DNA of 64,000 bases from Ryuthela nishihirai (Eukaryota; Arthropoda; Arachnida; Araneae; Heptathelidae), in the NCBI GenBank assembly GCA_038380435.1, contig JAWZYU010000025.1, positions 29,922,707 to 29,986,706 on the forward strand. The letters run 5' to 3'. Below, piece after piece: positions 35,560-47,053 of the stretch. Within the stretch, counting starts at the first letter, position 1. Every line of letters begins with the position of its first letter. The notes beneath the pieces were generated by a model, which saw only the letters and a program-made list of their open reading frames with translations, ran no database searches and was not told where the DNA came from. The position numbers and the translations under genes are program-made.

Positions 35560-36378
35560 AACATAATTCGTTAGCGATCATCTAATGTGACTAGTATATA
35601 GAGTATTGCTATTGATAATTTTCCGTATTAAAGATTCCCGTTTTTAACAGTCTAGAGGTCCAGATATCTGAACGGTTTAGTACGGCGTCTACCCTGGACT
35701 GTCAAGGCAATATTATTGAATAGCATGCATGAAATTTTAATAATGCTGAAAAAATATTTCTTTCGTAAAAGATAATTGTATCCGATCGAAACAGGTTGCA
35801 TTCATTTCTCAATTTACAGAATTCAGTTGCAGTAACCTGTACAAATACTGCTTTAACTCTACTCGAAATATATCGTAATCATCATCCAACATTTCAGTTA
35901 TGTTAGCTTTGCATATTGGATATAAGTCACAGCTGAATAAGACCATTTTGCCTAAAGACGCAATTTTATTGCAATGAATGGATTCAATAGAAAAGTAAAA
36001 CAAAATCTATCATAAATACCAATCACGTATCATTGTTCATCTAATTCGCTTCTATCCCAGAGAAAAGCAAACTGCACGAAATAAAACTATTTGTTACGCG
36101 ACCAATCAATAGAGTGTACTGTACACGAAACCGTTGGTTTCCTGACGCATAAATGCAAAAAGCACAGAAAATGTTGAATAATTTTCTCCTCTACAGCGGA
36201 AGAATTATCAGAGAAAAATAATGATATGCTATTCGTTTGATATTTTACTGTGGCAGATGTAAATATAAAGAATAAGTAAGAACCTTTGACAATTAAGACT
36301 ATAGTGGAAAAATAGTTACTTAGTGATAATAAAAGCAATTATGATTCATAGAAAAGTTTTTCATCCTTGATTATTTAA

Positions 36379-36904
36379 CCCTTTCACGACTAAGGGAAAC
36401 ATTTTTCCCATTTTAAAATTGGTGATTGTCGTATTTAATTATAACCTTATCTGCATTTTTTATACAGAATGTCAAAATAGAACTATGCCGAACGCAATTA
36501 CGTAAACGGGAACGTTTAGAAAACAAAAACAGAACTGTCAGGACCCATAATATATGTACTATGTGCAATGTCCATCTTTGCCTCACTACCAAAAGAAATT
36601 GCTTCGCAGAATATCGTAATTAGCACACCTTTTTTATAGTAATTTTATTTCATAATTTTGTATTATTTTAGTTAACATTTTGTTTTAATAAACCAATAAA
36701 TAAAAGACATTGCATAATAAGCCTAACTATAATTTGTGTTACCTTTATAGTCCATTGGGAAAAATATTTCCCATAAAATTCCAAAAAAACTACACATTGT
36801 TATGTATTTTTCTTATGATTTTTATTTATTTTACGTCTAAACAAACTAAAATAAAGAGTTACATACTAATATTTACTCTTAGAAACCTTATGGTCCTGAA
36901 AGGG
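36379..36904 (+). mobile_element. piggyBac-like element, internally deleted, TTAA-flanked
   Basis: Inverted ends CCCTTTCACGAC and its near-complement GTCCTGAAAGGG sit between TTAA at 36375-36378 and 36905-36908, the exact target of piggyBac transposases. Inside, a plus ORF (to 36623) ends CTMCNVHLCLTTKRNCFAEY, which matches the C-terminal cysteine-rich DNA-binding domain of piggyBac transposases (C-x2-C-x4-LC ... CF-x-x-Y). The catalytic domain is absent, so the element depends on another transposase. Confidence 0.88.
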
Positions 36905-36971
36905 TTAACACTGAATATATTGAATATTTGAATTCTCAGCTTTTCTCAGATATAAAAAATAAAAATAAATA

Positions 36972-37153
36972 CCCCCTGAAACAGCTGCTTGCCACAGAGG
37001 TCTGACAGGAGCCTGTCAATTTATATGCCAGAGTAGAAGGTCTGAGAGGATGGCAGGACCTCAGCAGAAAAACAACACGCACATCCATGCCTTACCCGGG
37101 GCTCGAACCCAGGTCCCGTAGATCAGTAGCCAAGCGCGCTAACCACTAGGATT
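36972..37153 (-). mobile_element. SINE-A copy
   Basis: It runs from ATACCCCCTGAAACAGCTGC (3' end) to the A box region complement GCTAACCACTAGG. The B box (complement of GGCTCGAACCC) is intact, and the outermost head bases are altered. Confidence 0.9.
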
Positions 37154-37853
37154 GAAAAAATATCGTACTTCATAAGAGATCCTACTATGGTTCAAGTGCA
37201 TGTTGAAGGAATAAAAGAGTAGAGTTCTTGGGATTATTTTACATAAATGAGTAAACGAGTCCATCGAAAAAGATATCCGCAATTGTATATTTCTAGAAGT
37301 TGCAGGATATTTTTTTACATTGTTTTACATTTTCAAATATCTGCATTGTTTTTTATGGTTTTTCTGTGTTTAAAGAGAAAAGCAACTGCAAATGTTTAAT
37401 TTTAACAAATGAAAACATTTCAGCAAACATTTTTCAGCAACACAACAAGAGATAAAACTTTTTCAACTGATTTTAACTATGTTAATCCTGAAATCTGTGA
37501 TTCAAAGTTTGTGACCTCTCATATGAAACAGAAGTTATTTTTAAGTTGTCAGTTGTATTGCATTCTCAATGAAAGTACCCCATATAACCACTATTTTCAA
37601 ATGCTAATGGTTTCATCCGGTTAAACTTGATGATTATTTTATTTATTACATCATCTCACTATTTGCTCGTTATGCTGAACTGTCCAATCTGAAATTTTAC
37701 GAATTTTAAAGCTTAGCAAAAATCATTACAAAGTAAGTACATTTTGTACAAATAAAACGACAAGTTTTTAAAAATATTCGTTAACATACTCTTTCGAACT
37801 GAATTAGATAGATCGTGTATCACAAGACCACTAAATTTCGTATCAACTTAAAG

Positions 37854-39151
37854 ATGATGAGTATAGATGAAGCTTTTGATCTAGAAAATCAAGCTGTGGG
37901 TATAGAGACTGGAATGAATAATCAGAGACAATATATGTCCTGTCATCCGATTTCACAACCAGTGTTTTGTGTCGATAATCACAGTGAAGAAAAGCACACT
38001 AAATCAGATTTAGATCTCATGATGAAAGTATTCACTTTCTTCGGCTTTGGAATAGTTCAACGAAATCGTGGAAAAAGAAGTTTGATTCAAAACTAATTTC
38101 TTCCTTCATCATTTTGTGTATACATATTTGTTTAATCTATTCTATATGCAGTTTAATATTTGCAATAATCGAGTTAGGAACTTTAAGTTTAAAGATTAAT
38201 ATAGCGTGGAAATTAATCAATATGACCTCCTTTGTTTTGCGGCATAGTCTTCGAGTTAGACGACATCGCTTACTCTACTTGTTCCTGAAGTCGAAGAAAT
38301 GTAACAAAGTTCTCATTAGGATTGGCAATCGTAAATCTCTGAAACCGTTAATTGCATTTTGCATCTTACTGATAATTTTATACCCTATTTCCTGCACAAC
38401 GATTCTTCTACCCATTCTTCAAGAATTGCACATGTACGTTGTTCATTACTTCTTTGGATTAAGAATTAATAAAATATCCATGTGCGTTTAAGTTTTCTTA
38501 TTTTTGTTTAATACACTATATTCGGCAAATTTATACTTATTCGATCATTGTGACTGTGATTTACGTTTTCCTGTGTATTTATTTTAAGAGGCAGCTGCGA
38601 AATTGTCACGGCGTTTTGCAGAGGAATATATCATTATCTACTGAACCTAATCTGTTTCTTAAACGCCTTAACGCTTATCGTAAAATTTCATACTCTATTG
38701 GTCTTATGGAAGATTCACTATCATTTCCAATATATCTAGTGTCAGTAACAAATTTTTTCCTTCTGTATGTATTTTTTGTTATTTCTGCTTGGTTTTGCAA
38801 ACGTTAGTCTCACTCTGTCTGTTCGAATTTATGTATTTGCAATATTCATCAAGTGCCGTATCATTTTTTGCCATTACTTTTTGTGCAGCTGAGGTAAACG
38901 AAAAGAACAAAGATATCAGAAGTACTCTCTCAGAGATATCGAAGAACATGGGAATATCTCGTAATCATACTGCCATCGATATGTTTTTGTCAAAGATAAT
39001 AAACGCGAAAAATTAATAAACCTGTTCTCTCGGGGTGGAAAATGTTAAAATTCACCAGAAGCTTTACCTTTCTGCCTGTGGATGTTTGTTTGTCCGCTAA
39101 TTGTCAGTTAAGTCAGACGAAAATAGTCCGTTAATTCTTCAGTTTAAATCG
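37854..39151 (+). pseudogene. Gustatory-receptor-like pseudogene 3
   Basis: I place the start at the ATGATG of 37854, which aligns with the MM starts of the later copies; an in-frame upstream ATG at 37815 is not conserved. The frame is open to a TAA at 38094, just after LIQN, then shifts. Receptor blocks continue as LRVRRHRLLYLF (38245 on), YRKISYSIGLMEDSLSFPI (38680 on), AAEVNEKNKDIRSTLSEI (38890 on) and LSKIINAKN. At least three shifts are needed. The last helix (39030-39151) is damaged and has an inserted segment before LQFKS. It is most similar to pseudogene 4, including its 3' flank. Confidence 0.9.
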
Positions 39152-39502
39152 TAAAAAACGAAATTTCAAAGCGATATTCTTACATGTAACACTTTAAATG
39201 TTAAGGGCAATATTCTTTTTACTTTGTTCTTTTTTAATGAAATATTCACCTTAATGAATGCTACGAAGTACCATGTCGTCTTTTTGATATTGCTATTTTT
39301 AATTATCTGCATTTGTTCACAATATCAATATCGCTTAATACTGTATATTCAAAAAATTCAAGTGATAAAACAATTAAGTAATCCACTACTATTATCTCTG
39401 AATGTTTCTGAATTTTTAAACGTAATTTTCTGATCTTAAATTGAAAGCAATAAATGTATGAAATTCTCATGCACATAAAACTAAATAATATAAATAAATA
39501 AC

Positions 39503-39643
39503 CCCTCAAGCAGCTGCTTGCCACAGTGGTCTGACAGGAGCTTGTCAGTTTATGTACCAGAGTAGAAGGTCTGAGAGGATGGCAGGACATCAGTAGAAAA
39601 ACGACACACACATCCATGCCTTACCCAGGGCTCGAACCCAGGT
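39503..39643 (-). mobile_element. SINE-A, 5'-truncated at the B box
   Basis: The body is intact from ATAACCCCTCAAGCAGCTGC, but the tRNA-like head stops right after the complement of CCTGGGTTCGAG. An RTE-like fragment follows directly. The truncation point is the same, within a base or so, as in the copy at 63452. Confidence 0.9.
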
Positions 39644-40164
39644 ATATATCCAGCACTATAACCTAGATATTCTAGGCTTGCAAGAGACCGGATGGACAGG
39701 TAAAGGTGAGATACTTAAAAATAACTTTAAATTTCTCTTTACAGGGAGGGAGGATGGAAAGCATCACCAAGCGTGGGTCTACTGCTCAGCAGACATGCTA
39801 GTGATGCTCTTCTAGGATACGAGTGTATTAATGAAAGGTTTCTTACAGCATAATTTCAGACAAGCATTAAAGACTTGAATGTTATCTGCTGTTATGCCCC
39901 CACTGAGAATGCTGATGAGGATGAGAACGATAGGTTTTACAGACAACTTCAGGATATTTTGAATTCTGTCAAGAAAGGAGATATTGCCCTTGTTCTTGGT
40001 GACTTCAATACCAAAGTTGGTACTGACTCTAACCTTTGGGGAGGGGTGATAGGCCCTTTTGGTATTGGTAGTTGCAATGGCAATGGACAACGCCTCCTAC
40101 AGGTAAGTATACTCAATGGTTTCAACTCAATTATCCCTCATACCTTCGGCAAGCAAAGACTCAT
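39644..40164 (+). mobile_element. RTE-like LINE endonuclease fragment
   Basis: The frame reads YNLDILGLQETGWTGKGEI at the start, then NVICCYAPTENADEDEND, and IALVLGDFNTKVGTDSN. These are the N-E-x-x, YAPT and GDFN blocks of apurinic-type endonucleases of RTE and related LINEs (host proteins annotated as craniofacial development protein 2 are derived from them). One shift and a stop lie near 39800-39860. The reverse transcriptase is absent. Confidence 0.82.
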
Positions 40165-41217
40165 TCGATATTTTCGTGTTGTCGTCTTTGGTACTTTCTA
40201 CACAGTTTTAAAACTTCGGGCCAAAGTTTTCTCCATGACTTCACAAACGTTGCACGAGGCATTTCTTCAAAAGCTCTTACCATCATGTAGATCATATCCT
40301 TGATATTTATTGTTTGAAAGAATTTAAAAGTCGTATTCCGTTATTTTCGGTTCGCTGTAAAATTTCTGAAAGAATCTTTCTCCTGTATCGCCTTTTTAAA
40401 CTTACAAGCACGCATTAATCCATTGGTTGCACTAAAGACGTTACATTAGGTTACAAAAACATGGCTTTTATGTTATCAGAAATGAGTTCGCTTGGGTGTC
40501 TTGGGGCATTGTCGAGAATGAGTAAGGCATTTAAAGACTTGTCAATTTTTTTTTTTTAATTTTGGAACAAATTCTGTAAAGAACCACTCTTAATACAAAT
40601 ACGAGTCTATCCAAGCAGACTTTTGAGCTTTGTAGTAATCTGGTAGAGCAGCTAAATTTAAATGTTTGAATGCTAGGGGTTTTGCTAATTTATCAATTAC
40701 AAAAAGAGGAAGTCTGTCCGTAACTGCAGCAGAATGCTGCCGGTAAGCACAAATACCATCTCTTTTTTGTAAATATTACACGGTAGAGTGTACTGTGTAT
40801 ACGCGCAGTACAGTCGCTCAAAAAATATCCGTACACTATGGTTGATTACAGAATTCAGAAAAAATTTCTTGCAACGATTTTTTTTTTAGAAATTAGTGAT
40901 CTGGCAACCTTTGTGTACAATAGACGAAGGTTGCTAGATCACTAATTTCTAAAAAAAATCGCCGGAAATTTTTTCTGAATTCTGTAATCAATCATAGTGT
41001 TGGGATATTTTTTGAGCGACTGTACACTGTAATATTCACAAAGAGGAACTGAAGCAAATATCCACTGTACTATAAACAAAACACGCGACAACTTGTTTCC
41101 ACTTCTTGGAACTGAAGCAAATAAACAAAACAAGCGGCGACTTGCTTCCGCTTCTTGGAACGACCGGTTAAAGCGGAGGCCGGTTGAGCCGAGACCGGAT
41201 AAGAGAGAGTCTACTGT
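40165..41217 (-). mobile_element. Tigger/pogo-like transposon, internally deleted, with MITE
   Basis: On the minus strand, from about 40760, the reading AVTDRLPLFVIDKLAKPLAF, then YYKAQKSAWIDS and EWFFTEFVPKLKK, and further FVKSWRKLWPEVLK near 40240, follow the Tigger DDE_1 domain order. Several stops and shifts occur. The right end at about 41190-41217 carries CCGGATAAGAGAGAGTCTAC, the style of a Tigger terminal repeat. The N-terminal helix-turn-helix is missing, and a palindromic MITE (40811-41022) sits in the gap. Confidence 0.82.
40811..41022. mobile_element. Palindromic MITE, copy 2
   Basis: Same family as 34659-34874: starts CAGTCGCTCAAAAAATATCC, has TA on both sides (40809-40810, 41023-41024), and is an inverted repeat over its length. 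The centre is altered (GTGTACAATAGAC). It lies inside a Tigger-like relic. Confidence 0.92.
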
Positions 41218-41273
41218 ATGAAGCAAAAACGAACACCTTATAATTGTTCTTTATTAACACTACACAAAATATG

Positions 41274-41500
41274 GGTTGGGATCTCAGTCGATAGCGCGCC
41301 AGGCTCGTAATTTCACAGTTCCCAGGTTCGAGTTCCAGCTGTGCCAGCTTTCAGATGTATCTCCGTAAAACTCCCCACCCTACCCACACTCAGTAGGGGA
41401 CACTGAAGGGCTTGGTTAATGTTAAACCGTGTCCCGTATGCGGGAGAGCCATACCTTGTGCACGTTAAAGAATATGCTAGATGGCCTTTACGGGAGGCAA
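41274..41500 (+). mobile_element. SINE-B, 3'-truncated, with small deletion
   Basis: The head GCGCGCCAGGCTCGTAATTT and B box are present. The segment for GGAAAGGCCGCCGTCCGTCG is deleted after GGGCTTGG. The copy breaks off after CTTTACGGGAGGC. Confidence 0.87.
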
Positions 41501-41879
41501 TTAAATTTAATAACAGTATTTTCAGTTGAGATATTTTCTTTAAATCCTACAGTGATTAATTTTATGATTTCCGGCAAGATTACTGATCCATTTCTGAACG
41601 CGAACGCTCGGAATGAAAACTAGATATAACTTCTGGGCTTACCTAAATAATTTTTGATTTCGCTCTCTTGTTGGATAGTTTTCCCCATCTTTGAGAAGGC
41701 TAGTAACTGGAACGGAGGGGAAATTATTAAGCATATATATGTTATATTACACATATTTCTGAAAAACATCCTTTAAAAAAACCAAAGAAAAGAAACAATT
41801 TTATATTGGTACGGTGTTCCAGTTGATCTTGCCTCCTCCCCCTTCATTCGAATCGCTTGTCCCATCCCTTTAATTTTTT
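41501..41879. other. Non-coding
   Basis: AT-rich with no recognised feature. The 64-codon ORF that starts in the SINE is not a gene. Confidence 0.35.
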
Positions 41880-43389
41880 CAATGAAAAAGAAAAGCTTAG
41901 TACTAAGTGCTGCTATTGATAACTCTGTATACTTAAAATTCTAATTTTTTACAGTATAGCGGCCAAAACATTCAAACAGCTTATAATGAAGATTGATTTA
42001 CAATAATAGACTGCGTAGTAACATTATTGAATATAATGCACAAAATTTAACTGCTGTAAAAAAATTATTTTTCTCGTTAGAGACAATCGTATTCGGGACG
42101 GAACACCAGGCATTCATATCACGACTTAATTTATACAAATCAATTCCAGTAAACTGACGATTTTATTACATCTTCGTCTATATTTCAATGAAATGCATCA
42201 TCTTCCATCATTTCCATCGCGTCAACTTCATTTCTGAAATACATCCATAGCTGAATTACGCCCATTTTATACAGTTCAGCTTTTAACCCTATGAATGAAT
42301 CCACTGAATAATGGAGAACACTGTCTTCGATAGCAATCAGCTATCATTGTTCCCCAAATTCGCCTCTACTTCAATCAGAAAAAGACTGCACGAAATAAAA
42401 CCTTTTGTTGCCGAAAGCGACCAATCAATATAATGTATTGTACTTAGAGCCTTTTTTTCTACGAGACCGATAAATCCAAACACTTCAGAAGAAAATTTTG
42501 AATTGCGGTCTGGTTTGCGACATACGAAGTTTGAGAGAAAGGTTACGGTTTTTTATTCCTTTCCTACTCTACAAAATAAAAACGTCTCAGAACAACCTTT
42601 CTAAATGAAGACTGTGGCGATGAATCAGTTATTTAGTTAACGATTGTTGGACTGTTGAATTCTTGTGCATTTAATATTGAATGCAGTAAAATTATTGGAA
42701 TTTTCCCTTTTTCCAGGTATATAGAATTACAAACAGAACAAACGATTTTGTGCAAGATTGTGCTATTGTCCTATTGGAAAGAATAAATCAGTAAGCGAAT
42801 ATTTATGACTGGTTTGAGTATCTTCAGGAATATCGTACGCGGCTGCAGAGTTCGCGAATTTTCAAAATAATTATTTACGATTCCAGTGTGTTTTTAAATG
42901 ATTACATCATACTTTAAGAGTTCCTATTATCGTCAAAGAGAAAAGCAGCTTCAAGTATTTAATATTTTATGTGACTCATACAATATAACTGACACTGCAG
43001 TTATTTTCAACTGATTTGAACCCTTCCAGTCCTGAAAACTGATTCAAGATTTCGTGACGTCTTTATACGAAATGGAAATTATTTGCAACTCGTTAGCTTC
43101 AATGAATTCTTTAAACCTTTACCACATTTAAACATTATGAATGATGATCATTGTATTCGCAATTGCAAGTGAATAACGCTGAAACACCCAGTGTCTTAAC
43201 TTTCCATGTGTTTTAAAACTAAGTAAAGTTCACTTAATACAGTTTTAAATGATTTCAAGGTATGCCCAATTTCGTAAAATGGAAAAAAAAAGCTTTTAAA
43301 ACTTTGCATTGACATTTAGAAATTTTATTTGACACAATTAGATCGATAGTGTATTGTGCAATAATACTTAATTTTGTAGAAATTTTAAG
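41880..43389 (+). repeat. Upstream unit of Gr pseudogene 4
   Basis: Ordered similarity to 35560 on and 60830 on: CATCATCTTCCATCATTTCC (42188 on), ATGAATGAATCCACTGAATA (42291 on), GCACGAAATAAAACCTTTTG (42390 on) and ACCAATCAATATAATGTATT (42420 on). This copy is not interrupted by a recognised transposon. Confidence 0.7.
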
Positions 43390-44727
43390 ATGATGACTAG
43401 ATGAAAATTTCGATCGTGAAAGTCGTTCGGTTGGTATAGAAATTCAAGTTAATAATCACAGAACAGATACTTCTAGTCATCCTGATTCAGAACGAGCTTT
43501 TCGTCTCAGAAATCATAGTGAAATACAATATACAAGGTTTGATTTAAACACCATAATGAAAGTTCTAGCTTTGTTAAGTTTTGGAATATTTCAACGAAAT
43601 CGTGACAAACTAAGCTGGATTCAAAAATCTCTTGTCTCGTTAGTTACTTTAGGAGTACATACATTTTTCACTTAAGATATATCCATTCCAACTTTTACAA
43701 TTATCACATCACAACACTTAAATCTAAAAATTATTATTTCATGGAGAGTAACAGAAAGCATCTCTTTTGTTTTATGGCATTGTCTGCGAGTCCGACAAAA
43801 ACGCTTACTCACTTTGTTCCTGAGATTGAAGGAATATAATCAAGATTTATATCATAGATATTATAATCAGAGATATATAATATCAGAGATTTATAATACC
43901 CAATTACGATTGGGTATTATAAATCTCTGAAACAAACCATGGATAAAATCTTGCATCGCCCACATAATTTTAAACCCTATCTTAATCCAAACTTTATATA
44001 TATATATATAATCTTGAAGAAAAGGATTTAAATGAAATAATAGGTTTTTATTTCTATGGCTTAACAATTAGTAAAATATTCCCATCCGTTTATTACCTTC
44101 TATATTTGTTTTCTATATTTTATCTGGCAAACCTTCATTTTCTCTCAAACATTGTGACTATGATTTACGTTTTCCTATGCATTTATTTCCAGATATTGAT
44201 GCGAACTTGTCACAATGTTTTAAGGACGAATACCTCATTATCTGTTGAATCTAATCTGTTTGTTCAACAACTTAACGCGTATCGTAAAATCTCATCTTGT
44301 ATTGGTCTTATGGAAGATTCGCTATCATTTCCAATATTTCTAGTAATAGTAACAAACATTTTTCTTCTCTTTGCATTTTTCGGTTATATTCTTGGTTTTT
44401 CAAATACTAGTAGCACATTGTCTGTTCGAATTTTTGTATTCGGAGCATTCTTCAACAGTACCATATCATTTTTTGCCATTACTTTCTGTGCAGCTGAGGT
44501 AAACGAAGAGAACAAAGGTATCAGAAGTACCTCTCTCAGAGATATCGGAGAATATGGGAATATCTCGTAATCATATTAATATCGATATGTTTTTGTCAAA
44601 AGTAATTAACACGAAAAATAAACCTGTTCTCTCGGGGTGGAAAATGCTCAAATTCACCAGAAGCTTTATCCTTTCTGCCTGTGGAAGTTTGCTTATCTAC
44701 AATCTCTTAATTCTTCAGCTAAAATAG
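43390..44727 (+). pseudogene. Gustatory-receptor-like pseudogene 4
   Basis: It starts ATGATG at 43390 but reaches TGA at codon 5 (43402). The first half is further broken, by a stop in TFFT (43674) and by a 48-bp perfect hairpin at 43883-43930. A TA run lies at 43997-44011. The second half is well kept: 44106-44570 reads YVFLCIYFQ, YRKISSCIGLMEDSLSFPI and AEVNEENKGIRST, then shifts by one base in a CT run near 44527. The last helix survives in another frame, ending SLLIYNLLILQLK. Loss may be recent in the 3' half and older in the 5' half. Confidence 0.9.
43883..43930. repeat. Perfect 22-bp-arm hairpin in the pseudogene
   Basis: The arms are exact complements around TACG. The right arm matches the receptor sequence expected here, since GGTATTATAAATCTCTGAAA aligns with GGCAATCGTAAATCTCTGAA in pseudogene 3. 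The left arm is therefore an inverted copy of it. Confidence 0.93.
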
Positions 44728-46107
44728 TAAAAACTAAAATTTGAAAGCAATTTTCTTATATAAGTGTTAAGAACAATGTTCCTTCCACTTTGTTCTTTAA
44801 TTAAATCTTCACCTCAATCAAAGTGTGGCCTGAAATACCAATTACTCTTCTGGTATGCTATTTTTAACATGTTGATATCTTTATAATACGAATTTTACTT
44901 ATCACTGTGTATTGAAAACATTAAAGTACTAAAGTAATTAATAAATCCACTATCTTTGAAGGTTTTTGTCTATGACTTTCTGATATTACCTTTTATGCAA
45001 TTAATTCGTAAAATTCTTAGGCATATAGAAACACTCACAGACGAAAATTTTAGAAAGCAGAATCACATATAATAAAATCAATTTATCACGATTATTCCGA
45101 AAAAGAATATGCTGTATAATGAGTAGTAAATAATCACAGGATAAGTCCTGTAGACATTGAACTCATGAAATAATGAGCTGAAAAAATTGCACATGCCATT
45201 TTATTAAAAAAGATATTTTACATTAATTGATAAGGGAAAAAAACGAAGACGCTGAATATTAAAGAAGTAATTATCAATCTCACAATATTAGTGATTCACG
45301 ACAGCCTTTATCTCTTATTGTATGACGGATATCAACGCATATGTACATAAACGTCAATTAATGTAAACTACGTCTCAAAATAATAGAATGTAAAACCGTT
45401 AAGAACATTTTTTTTTTCAAAATAGCAAAGATATAATTCATCGTTATAAAAAACCAGGAAAATAAACTCTTTTGAACAACCCCAGCATCATTTCTTCACA
45501 ATATTTTTCAAATTATTGAAGACTAGTTTTAATAGTAAATATTTTAAAACTGGCGTAGATTTTGAATTCATATTCTTTTACGCTGATTGATTATAATAAA
45601 CAGGATTTTCAAAGGAAAAATAAACTCCATGTTTTTCAATTATTTTCCTAAACTTTCTCTGTATAATAACTTTTCATTCCATTTACTATATCACAAACAT
45701 TGCTTAATAGAAATCAAATTACTTTCTATTATGTTATTGAAGCGACACTAGGCACTTTATTATAAAATCAAAATGCGAAAATTGAAATTGTTTACTTCCT
45801 TTTCACTAGGCGTCATGTGCAAGTATTGTATGTTGATCACTGTTCCGAAAGTGATAATCATTAAATATTAGAAAGTGACAGACAGAAAAATATTACAGGA
45901 TAAAACTTAACTTCAGTGAAAGTACAGCTTAAAACCGAATGAAAATAATTTCTTCAAACTTTTTATTGTCGTCTAAACATATACGTAGCGTATTTAGTAT
46001 TTATGTAGAAGACACACCACATTCTGGTTATCAAATAATATAAATTTTCTTTTACGGATATTTATTTACAATTTTATTACTAATTATTTTTAGAAATGAC
46101 AATAAAA
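44728..46107. other. 3' flank of pseudogene 4, otherwise unassigned
   Basis: 44740-44830 is homologous to 39165-39275 downstream of pseudogene 3 (AAGAACAATGTTCCTT, CACTTTGTTCTTT, TTCACCT). 45130-45185 shares a repeat with 33040-33115. No gene seen. Confidence 0.5.
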
Positions 46108-46302
46108 AAAATACCCCCTCAAGCAGCTGCTTGCCACAGAGGTCTGACAGGAGCCTGTCAGTTTATATGCCATAGCAGAAGGTCTGAGAGGATGGCAGGA
46201 CCTCAGCAGAAAAACGACACAAACAGCCATGCCTTACCCGGGCTCGAACCCCGGTCCCTTAGATCAGTAGCCAAGCGCACTAACCACTCGGCCATGGGAC
46301 GG
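46108..46302 (-). mobile_element. SINE-A, full length
   Basis: It runs from AATACCCCCTCAAGCAGCTG to the full tRNA-like head ending GTTAGC-complement and CCATGGGACGGC, with the B box present. No target duplication is clear. The 70-codon plus-strand ORF is incidental. Confidence 0.92.
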
Positions 46303-46531
46303 CTATGAAGAATTTTAACAGAAGAAACTATAATATCTCTCGTAAATTTTAGATTGAGAAAAAGCAATATCAATAGAAGTAACTATAACAACATCTTTTG
46401 AATTTTTACTTGGTTCTTCATTAATGGCTTTCAGGAAAATCTGTTGTGTTCGTACTTTGAATTTTTTTCGTATATGTAACAAGTCTCTTCTCATTATAAC
46501 CCTTACAAATACAGAAGCTTCAACAGTCGGA

Positions 46532-46915
46532 TGGGGCGGGGGTGGCTCAGTCGGTAGCGCGCCAGGCTCGTAATCTGTAGGTCCCAGGTTCGAGTCCCAG
46601 CTGGGTCAGCGTTGAGATTTATCTCCGCAAAATTCTACGCCCTGCCGACGGTCAGTAGGGAACACCGATGGGCTTGGGAAGGCCGCCGTCCGTCGGATGG
46701 AACGTTAAGCCGTGGCTCCGTGTGCGGGAGAGCCATACCCTGTGCACGTTAAAGAACACGCTGGATGGCCTTGACGGGAGGCTACCATCTGTCTCCCAAC
46801 AGCTGTTCCAGTGGGTCCCCTGCCCCAACCTTTTCTGAGCCTTCGGGGTCCATGTGACCTGGCCATTTAGCCCATGGTGTGCAAAAAAGTGCCGCTCAGA
46901 GGTAAAACAACCCAA
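46532..46915 (+). mobile_element. SINE-B, full length, with target duplication
   Basis: A 384-bp young copy with the head and body as at 24343. CTTCAACAGTCGGA occurs at 46518-46531 and 46916-46929. The 89-codon minus-strand ORF is incidental. Confidence 0.96.
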
Positions 46916-47007
46916 CTTCAACAGTCGGAAGCAAGTATGCTTGGGGAATTTAATGGGATAATAAAAGAACTGCGGCTTTTATTCCGGGAACTACTGCAAA
47001 TGTAACT

Positions 47008-47053
47008 TTCAGTAGCAGCATGGTCTACAAATGTAGCCCATGCTGCTACTGAA
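47008..47053. repeat. Near-perfect hairpin with 2-nt loop
   Basis: Arms of 22 bp with one mismatch (T opposite C) enclose AA: TTCAGTAGCAGCATGG, CTACA, then the complements. It lies in unassigned DNA. Confidence 0.88.

Larger units (their letters stand above)
35560..37853 (+). repeat. Upstream unit of Gr pseudogene 3, with insertions
   Basis: It shares ordered blocks with 41880-43389 and others: TCATCATCCAACATTTCAG (35880 on), TGAATGGATTCAATAG (35975 on), GCACGAAATAAAACTATTTG (36076 on), ACCAATCAATAGAGTGTACT (36101 on) and TATTTTACTGTGGCAGATGT (36240 on). The unit is longer than its partners because a piggyBac-like element (36379) and a SINE-A (36972) inserted into it. Confidence 0.7.
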
